A DNA stretch of 40,430 nucleotides from a virus: IMG/VR virus record IMGVR_UViG_3300036780_000402, positions 1 to 40,430 of that record; one strand, given 5' to 3'. Made by a program: the position numbers and the translations under genes. Positions 8,137 to 16,093 of this stretch are shown here, one piece after another (the stretch's first letter is position 1; each line of letters begins with the position of its first letter). The notes beneath the pieces are model-generated. The model had not been told where the DNA came from. It saw nothing but the letters and a program-made list of their open reading frames with translations, and did no database searches.

Positions 8137-8475
8137 TTATACCCCGCTCTCCGCTTCCCACTTTTTACCCTCGGCGGTAATCCACTCGTAAGCGTCGAGG
8201 AAAGATTGCGTCTGGTCGAGGATGCCGCCGGCCAGTGGTAAATGCTTTTCCGCAATCTTCACATACTTGCAGGCGTCTATGGCGTCCCGTGTTACCACTT
8301 CCTTCGGGCATCCGGCAATCTGGAAGACTCCCGAACCATGGCACGATTCGCAATCGACGCCTCGGCCATTGCACGCCACACATTCAAGCTCGGGCGCTAT
8401 TTCGTAGCCGGCGCATCGACCGTGGCACTTTTGGCAGAGTTTTCCAAAGTGGATAGCCTTGAGAACGCGGATACT
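8137..8475 (-). CDS. Frameshift extension (GT product) with DnaJ-type zinc motifs
   Basis: The -1 frame adds 112 residues to the first 107 of the G-type protein, giving ~219 aa. It begins SIRVLKAIHFGKLCQKCHG. The extension has three CxxCxG motifs (CQKCHG, CVACNG, CESCHGSG) plus later Cys residues, the spacing seen in the DnaJ/Hsp40 cysteine-rich domain. A helical tail (VTRDAIDACKYVKIAEKHL, QSFLDAYEWITAEGKKWE) follows and ends six bases before the tape measure. In lambda the GT extension contacts the tail tube protein; a zinc-finger substrate-binding module in that place is a plausible chaperone device. A short independent product from the GTG at 8379 (80 aa) cannot be excluded but would cut through the zinc motifs. 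Confidence 0.75.
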   Translation of the reverse strand, partial: SIRVLKAIHFGKLCQKCHGRCAGYEIAPELECVACNGRGVDCESCHGSGVFQIAGCPKEVVTRDAIDACKYVKIAEKHLPLAGGILDQTQSFLDAYEWITAEGKKWEAESGV

Positions 8476-8795
8476 TTTTTTTCGAGTTCGTTGGCCGACA
8501 TTTCCTTAAGGAGCCGGCCACGGAGTTCGGAGAAGTCAGTATCGGAAAGATAGTCGCCCGGTTCACCGGCTGGCATGTTTTCGCTGCCGGCCAGAATGAC
8601 CTTGACCGCCTTTTCCATCAACGCCAAGGATTCATCCGGCGTAGCGGCCTTGTCGGACTGGTCGAAGAGGTTGGCAATCTCGCGCGTCTGCCGGGCGGTG
8701 GGATAACGGAATAACAGCGTCGGCGGTTTATCCCGGCCCCGGTCGGTGGAGAAGACGTAGCGAAAAATTTCGTTGGTGTCTAATGCGATTGGCAT
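8397..8795 (-). CDS. Tail assembly chaperone, G-type (zero-frame product)
   Basis: 132 aa. It has the composition and position of lambda gpG-like chaperones: between the tail tube region and the tape measure, beginning MPIALDTNEIFRYVFSTDRG, then helical (REIANLFDQSDKAATPDESLALMEKAVKVI). Near codon 106 the sequence Glu-Lys-Lys is encoded on eight consecutive A residues, a slippery site. Normal decoding ends 25 codons later. The protein would bind the tape measure during tail assembly and is absent from the virion in well-studied phages. Confidence 0.8.
   Translation of the reverse strand: MPIALDTNEIFRYVFSTDRGRDKPPTLLFRYPTARQTREIANLFDQSDKAATPDESLALMEKAVKVILAGSENMPAGEPGDYLSDTDFSELRGRLLKEMSANELEKKVSAFSRLSTLENSAKSATVDAPATK
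8475..8483 (-). promoter_or_regulatory. Programmed -1 ribosomal frameshift site
   Basis: Read on the minus strand, GAA AAA AAA G contains the canonical heptamer A AAA AAA. A -1 slip on tandem Lys codons joins the zero frame to a frame that is open from just upstream of the site down to 8137. That frame has no ATG, GTG or TTG before a GTG at 8379, yet it encodes zinc-finger residues before that GTG. An AAGGA lies about 20 nt upstream and might stimulate slipping. Confidence 0.75.
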
Positions 8796-8796
8796 T

Positions 8797-9237
8797 TTAA
8801 TTCCATCCCATCGCTTTCGCGATCAACCATAGTGCGTTGGGCGATACCTTGGCCGCTGGCACAATGCCCAATAAACCAATCGACTGCAACGCCAGCACGG
8901 CGCACTCAGAGCAAAACAGTCCGTTGCCGTGCGGTGGAATCGGGCAAAGGAAATCGATATCTTTCACCCACGAATAAGGACGGCCCGTGTTGGCGCTGCA
9001 CCATGCCCGGATCGCGGCTTCCTGCTCGGCATCGACCGGCACGGCGGCGTAGTCGAATGATCCGGCGTCATAGCTGGCATCGTGCCATTGCGTTCCTACG
9101 CCATTATCCGATGCAAAATAATTGCCATCGGAAAAGCGGATTGCCGCATGGCAATATCCGCCGCGTCCGGAAAACTCATCGATCAGCGATGGGATAATCC
9201 CACCGCTGGCACGCTCGAAACAAAGTTGCAATCCCAT
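8797..9237 (-). CDS. Permuted NlpC/P60-like (YiiX-type) putative cysteine hydrolase
   Basis: 146 aa. His30 in CHAAIRF and Cys109 in LFCSECAVLAL have the order and context of circularly permuted papain-like hydrolases (YiiX/LRAT-like: early HxxI, late [YF]CSE). The linker contains VPVDAEQEAAIRAWCSANTG-type helix and Tyr/Trp residues common in that fold. No signal peptide is seen. Being in the tail module next to the chaperone, it may be a tail-associated peptidoglycan amidase or peptidase for DNA entry, or the endolysin. The family is inferred from motifs only. Confidence 0.7.
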   Translation of the reverse strand: MGLQLCFERASGGIIPSLIDEFSGRGGYCHAAIRFSDGNYFASDNGVGTQWHDASYDAGSFDYAAVPVDAEQEAAIRAWCSANTGRPYSWVKDIDFLCPIPPHGNGLFCSECAVLALQSIGLLGIVPAAKVSPNALWLIAKAMGWN

Positions 9238-9249
9238 TCGTGTCCCCTT

Positions 9250-9819
9250 TTATTCCGCCGTTGCTTCGTAAATGTTGCCGCTGTCTTCGGGGCTTCCCGC
9301 CCATCGGCTTTCCACTTCGCTCGTGGCATGTTTGCCGTCCAGGTCGATTTGCTCCGACAGTTCGTTTTTCCCGGTGTCGCGATCCGGCACGCACCACACG
9401 CTGGATGAAAAGTGATAGACCCCGGCGACGTGCAATTTGATATGGCCGGGATTGCAGCAAAGCAAAACAATCACCCGGCCCGGATACAATTTCTGGTAGC
9501 GTGCCGCAACGTCGTCGGCGGTTTCCAGATGCTTATCGTTGGATTTCACAATCCAGCGGCCTTGCTCCAAATCCCCGCCATGCGCCAGGATCGCCACGGC
9601 GGATGGGAATCGGCGGGCCACCTCGCGTTGCCAGGCGACGGCGAATTGATCGAGGGAAGGATCGAGTACTTCCATAATCACGCCTGGCGTTTCGACATAG
9701 TTGGATTGCACGATTGGCGCGGGAACCATTGGCGATGGGGTCAACACCCATGCCAGGCCGGCAATTCCCATCACCATCGCAAACACAATAACTATGGCAA
9801 CAATAAATTCCTTAATCAT
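9250..9819 (-). CDS. Membrane-anchored protein with His-Gly / Cys pattern
   Basis: 189 aa. Residues 5-27 form one N-terminal transmembrane helix (FIVAIVIVFAMVMGIAGLAWVL) with no cleavage signal. The following domain alternates hydrophobic strands with SAVAILAHGGDLE (His80-Gly81) and GRVIVLLCCNPGH (Cys121-Cys122). A strand ending in His-Gly, then a strand ending in Cys, is the catalytic layout of caspase/CHAT-like peptidases, but the intervening length (~40 aa) is short, so this is tentative. It lies between tail tube and hydrolase genes. The topology suggests an N-in anchor with the domain outside the cytoplasm. Confidence 0.6.
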   Translation of the reverse strand: MIKEFIVAIVIVFAMVMGIAGLAWVLTPSPMVPAPIVQSNYVETPGVIMEVLDPSLDQFAVAWQREVARRFPSAVAILAHGGDLEQGRWIVKSNDKHLETADDVAARYQKLYPGRVIVLLCCNPGHIKLHVAGVYHFSSSVWCVPDRDTGKNELSEQIDLDGKHATSEVESRWAGSPEDSGNIYEATAE

Positions 9820-9832
9820 GGCTACAACCCCA

Positions 9833-10756
9833 TTAAAAAGTGATGGTCAACTCGTTATCAACCGTGCTTCCGTTCTGTGCGGCAAGGAAGGAAAGGTTGG
9901 TGATATTTTTCCCGTTGCGGTCCCCCTCTTTCGGCGGTGCATTATATTGCAGTGCGGGAACGGCAATGGAAAGTCCGGTCCCGCCACTGCCAATCGTATA
10001 GGCAAGGGCGGCTGTCGTTCCGGCCTTGAATGTCCCGAAGGCGTCATAGCCGGCGACCAGTGTTTGCTCGGGGTCGAGGCTTCCGGTGGTAACACGGTCG
10101 GTGATGATGGCCGAAATAAATCCGGCGGCATTGGTCATGTCCTCGCGCATCTCAACTTTATTGCCCTGCTTGATGGCGAATTTGGAAGCGGTTGGCGTGA
10201 ACGCGCCAACGGTAAAAGTGGCCCCGGCGCAGCGCGGCGGAATGACCGCGGAAAATTGCGGCGTGAACATCGCCCCATCAGTCGGATCGATCCACACGCC
10301 TTTGTAGTCGAACGAGAAAACGCCGACCTTGCCATCCTCGGCGTCGAATGACCAGGTTCCCATTGCCCCGCACAAAGACTTGATCGCGCCGTCTTCGTAC
10401 ACGCCGATGGTTGCTGATTTTTGGGCCGATCCAAGGGAAAGGGGAGAGAATACGCCGGCGGTTGTCGCCATGCCGCACGATTCCAACAGGACCAATGCCC
10501 ATGCCGGCGCGGTGCCGGACGCGCCGCTGCCGACCGCCTCGACCTTGAATTTCACGCTGCCGGCCCGCGTCCCGGTCACGCCGACTTGACGGCCAAACCC
10601 GCCGTAGCTTTCGCGCTCGTTAAACGTCGTCTCATCGTCAATCACCACGTCGTAGGCGTTAATCATGCCATCGGTGCCGCTGGTCAGGGCAATGGCGGTG
10701 CCAACGGTGGCTTCGATCTTGGCGGCGAGAACGCGACGGAGTTTCAGTAGCGGCAT
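9833..10756 (-). CDS. Major tail tube protein
   Basis: 307 aa. The start (MPLLKLRRVLAAKIEATVGTA) and the body (DVVIDDETTFNERESYGGFGRQVGVTGTRAGSVKFKVE, then YEDGAIKSLCGAMGTWSF) are typical of siphovirus tube proteins: N-terminal arm, conserved G-x-R-x-G strand, beta sandwich, and a repeat-like C-terminal domain. AAAGGGGAC precedes the ATG. It follows the tail terminator and precedes the chaperone/tape measure genes, the usual order. It polymerises as hexameric rings around the tape measure. Confidence 0.82.
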   Translation of the reverse strand: MPLLKLRRVLAAKIEATVGTAIALTSGTDGMINAYDVVIDDETTFNERESYGGFGRQVGVTGTRAGSVKFKVEAVGSGASGTAPAWALVLLESCGMATTAGVFSPLSLGSAQKSATIGVYEDGAIKSLCGAMGTWSFDAEDGKVGVFSFDYKGVWIDPTDGAMFTPQFSAVIPPRCAGATFTVGAFTPTASKFAIKQGNKVEMREDMTNAAGFISAIITDRVTTGSLDPEQTLVAGYDAFGTFKAGTTAALAYTIGSGGTGLSIAVPALQYNAPPKEGDRNGKNITNLSFLAAQNGSTVDNELTITF

Positions 10757-10789
10757 TTTAGTTGTCCCCTTTTATTTCTTACTTTACGT

Positions 10790-11254
10790 TTACTTGGCGT
10801 TGATTCGCGGGTCCAGTTCGGACGTTCGGTAGTTCACTTCAAAATCGACCAGAACCAGATTGAAACCGCCCTCGTCATCCACGATGGTATGCGAGGGGTG
10901 TACCTTGGTATCCATGGCGTTTTGGCCGCGATATCTATCTGCCATAATCGCACGCTCGATGTCGGCGGCAATTATATTCCCGTAGGTATCGATGGCCGTG
11001 GCGTCTGTCGTCTCGGGAATAACGTAGGTGGATGCGCGGAAGGGAACATTCCATTCCAGCGTGTTCGGTATCTTCGGATCGCTGACTGCGGTGCGGTCCC
11101 CCTGGACAATGATGCAATTCAAATGAGCGCGCTTATCCCCGCTTCGCGTGTGGCGCTGCGCCGTCAGGTCGTAAGTGAAACCGTTGGCGACATTCACGCC
11201 GGCCACGGTGGATAGCACGTTGACGGCGATTAGTTCGGAAATCGGTAAACTCAT
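10790..11254 (-). CDS. Tail terminator / completion protein
   Basis: 154 aa. It starts in an ATGA overlap with the preceding DUF6441-like gene and sits just before the tail tube gene. The pattern (AVNVLSTVAGVNVANGFTYDL, HLNCIIVQGDRT, FRASTYVIPE, NLVLVDFEVNYRTSELDPR) resembles tail terminator proteins that start with a helix and then form a beta sheet with a final basic strand. Such proteins cap the tail tube at the neck side. Confidence 0.65.
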   Translation of the reverse strand: MSLPISELIAVNVLSTVAGVNVANGFTYDLTAQRHTRSGDKRAHLNCIIVQGDRTAVSDPKIPNTLEWNVPFRASTYVIPETTDATAIDTYGNIIAADIERAIMADRYRGQNAMDTKVHPSHTIVDDEGGFNLVLVDFEVNYRTSELDPRINAK

Positions 11255-11919
11255 TTTGTGCTGTCCACAACAGTCTTGCGCATCGCCTCATCCGCCGCCA
11301 TGCCCAAAAAAACTTCGTGCATGTTTTCGTTGTCAGCAAAATTCTTGAAAAAGCCGATTCGCTTTTCCTCGGTCACGCTCGGCTTGAGCCACGCCAGAAT
11401 ATCGGTTCGGCTTCCCCGGGCGATTTGGCCGCGTCGATTCAGCTTATTCAGATTGCGAACCAACGCCGGGCCGATCTTGGTTTTGATGATAATCACTTCG
11501 CCAGTGTCGATAGCCCGCTTCAACTCTATTCTGTTTTTGAAAAGTTTTCGGCCTATCGGCGTCATCACCAAAAGCGTTTTGGAATTCTTCGGCGTGATGG
11601 TTCCGCCGGTCTGGAATATGGCAAACGGTTTCGCCCCTGTGTACTCCGACAGTTTCAGTTGATCGAGGGAGGTCACATTATTTGAGACTTCCCCGGCGTC
11701 GGTGGCCTTGCTCTTAAAGCTGTTGGCAAACCCCTTGAATTTGATATTCAGCGATCCGCCCTGCCCCCCCTGTAACTGCTCGGTCTTCATTTTCAGGATG
11801 TCGGATTTTCCGATCTTGGTCAGCGCCTTGGCGGTTTCCTGAATCAGATATTTCGGCATCGCCGTTTTCATGGCCGATGCGAATTGCTCGAAATCTCCGA
11901 AGGTGGCACTGACCTGCAT
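11251..11919 (-). CDS. DUF6441-like / gp10-type neck protein
   Basis: 222 aa from the ATG at 11919, which overlaps the upstream stop as TAATG; a longer start is less likely. The segment PFAIFQTGGTITPKNSK-TLLVMTPIG matches what I recall of DUF6441 proteins and the HK97 gp10-like class (small helical N-terminus, IFE-x-G strand in the middle). It probably belongs to the head-tail joining complex, given neighbours on both sides. Confidence 0.68.
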   Translation of the reverse strand: MQVSATFGDFEQFASAMKTAMPKYLIQETAKALTKIGKSDILKMKTEQLQGGQGGSLNIKFKGFANSFKSKATDAGEVSNNVTSLDQLKLSEYTGAKPFAIFQTGGTITPKNSKTLLVMTPIGRKLFKNRIELKRAIDTGEVIIIKTKIGPALVRNLNKLNRRGQIARGSRTDILAWLKPSVTEEKRIGFFKNFADNENMHEVFLGMAADEAMRKTVVDSTK

Positions 11920-12257
11920 TACCCCACTCCAAGCGTCCACATCCCTTGGTCGTTTTGCGTAACCACAACCACAGTGAACGTCTCGACCGGCCCACCTACC
12001 ACGCTGGCAAATTGCACGGTGTCCTTGCCGACGTTGATTATGATTCGTCCGAAATTCGGATCGTTGGCAATTTGGATTTCATGCTTATAGATGCTCATTC
12101 CATCAAAGCCATTCTGCCCGCTTTGCGGCTTGCGGAATATGACGGCGTTGATGGTTTCCGGGGCGGTCTGGTACGGCGTATAGATGATCGGCTCGCCAAG
12201 ATCGGAGAGGAAAATATTCACGGCATCGACGGCCAGCGCGTTAAGGAAAGTGGACAT
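11919..12257 (-). CDS. Head-tail joining protein
   Basis: 112 aa. The sequence starts MSTFLNALAVDAVNIFLSDL, then consists of beta strands (EPIIYTPYQTAPETINAVIF, RIIINVGKDTVQFASVV, FTVVVVTQNDQGMWTLGVG). Size, position before the gp10-type gene and the beta-rich pattern fit stoppers of the gpFII/gp16 type. It begins 3 bp after the stop of the large adhesin gene. Confidence 0.62.
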   Translation of the reverse strand: MSTFLNALAVDAVNIFLSDLGEPIIYTPYQTAPETINAVIFRKPQSGQNGFDGMSIYKHEIQIANDPNFGRIIINVGKDTVQFASVVGGPVETFTVVVVTQNDQGMWTLGVG

Positions 12258-12260
12258 TGT

Positions 12261-14618
12261 TTAGGTGTACCTCCCCAAAACATCGGGAAGCGCGAAGTTG
12301 TCCCCGAGGGCTGGAACGATAAACGTGGTCGGTGTCGCTGAGCCTTTGGCCGTCCAGCCGGCGTAGGTCGCTCCGCGCCGAAATGGATAGCTGACTTGCC
12401 CCGCCGATACACTGGTCACCGTGGCCGGGTTGCTGCTGTTGCCCTGGCCGGTTTCACCTGGCGGCGGGGCGGTCTGCGCGAAATAGTAGACCGCGCCGAC
12501 AACCGCGTTGCCGAAGCCGTCATTGGCGTAGAGGTATCCGGTAATCTGGTTTTGTGTCGGCGCTGGCGGGATAACGATAATGGTCCCGGTGACAGTCAAC
12601 GCCGTTGTGCCGCTCACGGTCAGCGTCGTAACCGGAAAGACAACGCCGGCAGTAATCTGCGGCGTCAGGGTGTAGGTGCCGTTGGGCAATCCGAAGCTGG
12701 CAACGCCGCCGCTGCTGGCCTGTCCGCTCCCCTGGCCGGCCACGGTGTAGGGAACGTTGGCGACGGGGGCCGCGTTGGAATCGACGAAAGTAACGGTGAC
12801 AGATGAAGGGCCGGAGATTCCGCTGCCGCCCGATCCGGTCGGCGCGTTCTTGAGCGCGTCGCCTGTGAATGTTTTATTGCCGCCGCTGGCGGTAAGCATT
12901 GTGGCGAGTCCGGCAATCGTGGCCTGCGCCGTTCCCGCTGCCGTGGTGTCCGCTGGCGTGATAGTCTGAGCCGTGCCCGGCTTGCTCAATCCCAATTGAA
13001 TCGCGGTAATGGCCGTGGCGTTCGGAGCGTTCACGAGGTCCATTTGAGCGCCGGCAACAGCTATCGCCCCGCTCGTCGGCATCGTTCCGGCGCGGGCCGT
13101 CGTGAATCCCTGCGTCGTCATCCCCGCCTGCACGTTGGCCTGCTGCTGTGCCGCTGTCGTCTGCGCCTGAATCGCCGCGATTGCCGTGGCTGTATCCACC
13201 GCGACCACCGCCGCCGACAGATATGCCACACGCGACGTGGAATCGCTCGACGCTGTACCGGATGCGGAGAACGTCAATCCCTCTTCCACCGCGCTCGACT
13301 GCGCGGTGTACGTGAAGGTGTATTGGCCGGTGCCGGCGTGCGTGACACTCGACAGGTTGGCGCTTCGATCCGTGCCGGCGGCGTTCGTTGCCGCCAGCGT
13401 CACTGTGTTTCCTGACACGTCCAGAAGGTGCCCTTCGGCGTCTTTCACCAGAAACGTCATCGGGTAGGCGATTGAGCCGGATGCCGGGACTTCCATTGCG
13501 GGAGGGCCAATCAAGCTCGCCAGTGCTGACAGATTGTTGAGATTGTTGACGCTAGTTTGGATCGCGGCGACGGCAGTTGCGGTCGGGAGATTTTGGGCCG
13601 CGCCGCCGACATACTGCACGTCCACGCGAGGATAGTAGCCGCCGCCGTTGACCGTGGCCTGCACCGCTCCGCCGACAATGTAATTCTGGTCGGACTTCGG
13701 CACGCCAGCGATGTTCGGCGCGGGGATAGTCGTGCCGGCCCACTGCGTTGGATTTGTCGCCAGCGAATTGGTCGTTGTGGCGTTTAAGTCTTTCCCCGTT
13801 CCGGCATGAGTGAGCGTGAACGCATTTCCGTTGGTCGAGGACGCCACAAACGAAACCGCATCGCCCGTTGCACCTGTCCCCGAATTGACGGCCAAGCCAG
13901 CGCCCGTTCCGCTTCCCGCGATGGTCATGCCGGGGGAATTCGCGGATGTTCGGCTGATGACGACGCCGTCTTGCAATAAAGTTTGCCCCACAATTTGCAT
14001 GTATCCGGCGACGACAACGTTGAGCCCAACCGCAATACTGCCGTCGACGATCAATGAATTTGTAAGCGTGAGCGATGGGAAACTCGTATTGGCGTTGGAG
14101 CCGGCGATGAGGAGACCGCCGCTTGCACCGGGCGTCACCTGCGTTACGCCGTTGATTTTAATTACATCCGCCTGCAAGTCCGCCGCGCCCGTCCCATTTG
14201 CCGTGACAACCAAATCGCCTTCGGCCGAACCGTACTGAAACTCCCGCATTTGGTCGGTCGGGGATGCACCCGAACAATTGCACCGCACCATGCAGATTTG
14301 CCCAACCGTGAATCCCGTCAAGGTGCTGAGCGTGGCCGTCCAGAATCCGGTATCAGTTGCACCGTTGTTGGATTTTCGATAAGTCGCTGCGAGCGTTTCC
14401 GTCGTAACCGTTGCCGACGTGAATTGGTTCGGCGTGCTTCCCGTCGCGGCGAAGTCGTATGTCAAAATCGTACCATCGCTCTCTATCGTGGTCAGATAGA
14501 AAACGACAGTCCCCGTTGTCAGCAACGCCCCGGCGGAAGTTTGCAGGAAGGCGCGGAAGACGAGCTGATTGCCCGTCTGCCTTACGTCGATTCCCTTTTG
14601 GCCGGTGAGTGATGGCAT
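12261..14618 (-). CDS. Large adhesin-like structural protein with Ig-like domains
   Basis: 785 aa, the longest product. The N-terminal ~130 residues (GNQLVFRAFLQTSAGALLTTGTVVFYL) resemble phage upper-baseplate or neck-fibre attachment domains. The middle is Thr/Ala/Gly-rich, and the C-terminal half has Ig-like strands (SSVTVTFVDSNAAPVANVPYTV, then GYLYANDGFGNAVVGAVYYF) resembling invasin/Big or carboxypeptidase-regulatory-like domains. It starts in TAATG overlap with the upstream gene. Unusually, it lies between the capsid and neck genes rather than after the tape measure. Likely an exposed decoration or whisker fibre; binding target unknown. Confidence 0.65.
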   Translation of the reverse strand: MPSLTGQKGIDVRQTGNQLVFRAFLQTSAGALLTTGTVVFYLTTIESDGTILTYDFAATGSTPNQFTSATVTTETLAATYRKSNNGATDTGFWTATLSTLTGFTVGQICMVRCNCSGASPTDQMREFQYGSAEGDLVVTANGTGAADLQADVIKINGVTQVTPGASGGLLIAGSNANTSFPSLTLTNSLIVDGSIAVGLNVVVAGYMQIVGQTLLQDGVVISRTSANSPGMTIAGSGTGAGLAVNSGTGATGDAVSFVASSTNGNAFTLTHAGTGKDLNATTTNSLATNPTQWAGTTIPAPNIAGVPKSDQNYIVGGAVQATVNGGGYYPRVDVQYVGGAAQNLPTATAVAAIQTSVNNLNNLSALASLIGPPAMEVPASGSIAYPMTFLVKDAEGHLLDVSGNTVTLAATNAAGTDRSANLSSVTHAGTGQYTFTYTAQSSAVEEGLTFSASGTASSDSTSRVAYLSAAVVAVDTATAIAAIQAQTTAAQQQANVQAGMTTQGFTTARAGTMPTSGAIAVAGAQMDLVNAPNATAITAIQLGLSKPGTAQTITPADTTAAGTAQATIAGLATMLTASGGNKTFTGDALKNAPTGSGGSGISGPSSVTVTFVDSNAAPVANVPYTVAGQGSGQASSGGVASFGLPNGTYTLTPQITAGVVFPVTTLTVSGTTALTVTGTIIVIPPAPTQNQITGYLYANDGFGNAVVGAVYYFAQTAPPPGETGQGNSSNPATVTSVSAGQVSYPFRRGATYAGWTAKGSATPTTFIVPALGDNFALPDVLGRYT

Positions 14619-15475
14619 TAGAGTCTTCCCCCGGTTTTAATGCCGACGTTGGGGGTTGCACTTGAGCCGCCGCTCGGCACAAGCGTTGTTGTTCCCGTGG
14701 TGGAGTTCAGGTATTTCGCAAAATTACCTGCGCCGGGAATGAGCGTCACATATCCCGCCGTGGCGGAAAATCCGGAGGAACAGTCGATTCCACCCACCTG
14801 GGTTTTTCCGCCGGAGGCCACGCCGTTTATTCCCGCCGTCGTGGACGAAGAGACCGCGTTCCCTGAAACTGTCACGGTTCCCGTGGAATTATTGTTAGCG
14901 CCGTAAGCGGTGACGTACGTGCCGCCAGTGGCATTTCCGCTGACGGTGATCGTTCCGCCGAAGGAATTCGACGCGCCGTAAGCCGTGGATGCCCCTCCGC
15001 CGGTAACGTTTCCTGTGATATTGATGGTTCCCGTCGCATTCGTGTTGGAAATCCCGCTGGCTGCGCTGAAGCTTCCTGCCGAAATGTTCCCAGTGACGTT
15101 CAATGTGCTGGCCGCGTTTAGCTGAATGGCGGCGATGCTCCCAGTCGTCGTGCTTCCATATCCCGAGCTATTCAGCGTCGTCGTCCCGCTCGCCGCCGTG
15201 ACTATCAGGCACGTCGTCGTCCCGGCATAGCAGTCCCCCGTGAACGTGTATCCTGTCGCGGTAATCTTGAATCCGCCGCCGGCCGTTCCGCTTCCCGCGT
15301 CCGTGCGAATCTGCCCGACGCTGATGCCGCTGGAATTAATGGTGACAGTGAATCCGTTGGCATAACACACGTCGCCGGTCGTTGGCGTGCCGTACGAGCC
15401 GCTGCCGTTGGCGGCAGTGTTCCACTGGTTGGCGGCGTTCCAGTTGGCGGTGGCTTGGGCGTAATAGGTGGACAT
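14618..15475 (-). CDS. Beta-helix-like Gly/Thr/Ser-rich structural protein
   Basis: 285 aa. After MSTYYAQATANWNAANQWNTA comes a run of TxxxGNxxGG repeats (LNVTGNISAGSFS, INITGNVTGGGAS, ITVSGNATGGTYV, VTVSGNAVSS), each about 20 residues, the size of one rung of a parallel beta-helix. No enzyme motif is visible. Probably a fibre or surface protein acting with its two neighbours. Confidence 0.65.
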   Translation of the reverse strand: MSTYYAQATANWNAANQWNTAANGSGSYGTPTTGDVCYANGFTVTINSSGISVGQIRTDAGSGTAGGGFKITATGYTFTGDCYAGTTTCLIVTAASGTTTLNSSGYGSTTTGSIAAIQLNAASTLNVTGNISAGSFSAASGISNTNATGTINITGNVTGGGASTAYGASNSFGGTITVSGNATGGTYVTAYGANNNSTGTVTVSGNAVSSSTTAGINGVASGGKTQVGGIDCSSGFSATAGYVTLIPGAGNFAKYLNSTTGTTTLVPSGGSSATPNVGIKTGGRL

Positions 15476-15478
15476 TTA

Positions 15479-16054
15479 TTATGTTCCCGCCGCCTGTCCC
15501 GCGGCCACCAACTGCGCCATCGTCGGCACGGTGGTTCCTGGCGGCGCGGCGAACGCCTGTGCGATCAGCGTATTGCCTGCCCCGGCGAAGGTGTTCCATT
15601 GCTGCTGTAGGGCACTGATACTGTTGGTGTAAGCGATTGTGGCGCGGGCGGCGGTAACGTCGGATGCGGCCACGATCCCACCACACCGATAGCTCGTTGT
15701 GTTCAGCGCGTTCGTCGCATCCTCCGTCGTGATTGCCCCATTCGCAAGCCCGACGAATGTTGGGATGAGTGCCTGCACTTGAGGATCGGTCGCGTCAAAC
15801 CCCGGCCCGTTGAGCATTGCTAAAAGCGCCGCCGCCTCCGCGCCGTTCGTTCCGCCGCCGGCGACAACCGCCTGAAACGCGGCAAGGCACGCGGCGGTTT
15901 TCGCGAGTCCCCACACGCCAGCCAGCGTCGTAATCGTGATGCGCGTGGTGATCGGCGTGAGGATCGGGGCGCTGAGTGCCGTCGCAGCGTCGGCATCGGA
16001 GAGTGACGCGATGGTTGGATCGGCGATGGCTTGCTGTAGAAGCTGGCTGTTCAT
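15479..16054 (-). CDS. Ala-rich helical hypothetical protein
   Basis: 191 aa from ATG at 16054 (a TTG 15 bp upstream would add MGIDP). The protein is Ala/Thr/Leu-rich and helical, starting MNSQLLQQAIADPTIASLSD, with a middle NGAEAAALLAMLNGPGFDATD and a tail NTLIAQAFAAPPGT. It ends four bases before the next start. It lies between two surface-type proteins, so it may be a structural or assembly factor; family unknown. Confidence 0.6.
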   Translation of the reverse strand: MNSQLLQQAIADPTIASLSDADAATALSAPILTPITTRITITTLAGVWGLAKTAACLAAFQAVVAGGGTNGAEAAALLAMLNGPGFDATDPQVQALIPTFVGLANGAITTEDATNALNTTSYRCGGIVAASDVTAARATIAYTNSISALQQQWNTFAGAGNTLIAQAFAAPPGTTVPTMAQLVAAGQAAGT

Positions 16055-16093
16055 TGGATCAATACCCAAAGAGTGTGATGAGGGGAGTAATCA

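Noticed and set aside
16055-16069. TTG start adding five residues to the Ala-rich protein
   Set aside because: The ATG at 16054 is preferred because TTG starts are rare and no Shine-Dalgarno sequence favours the longer form.
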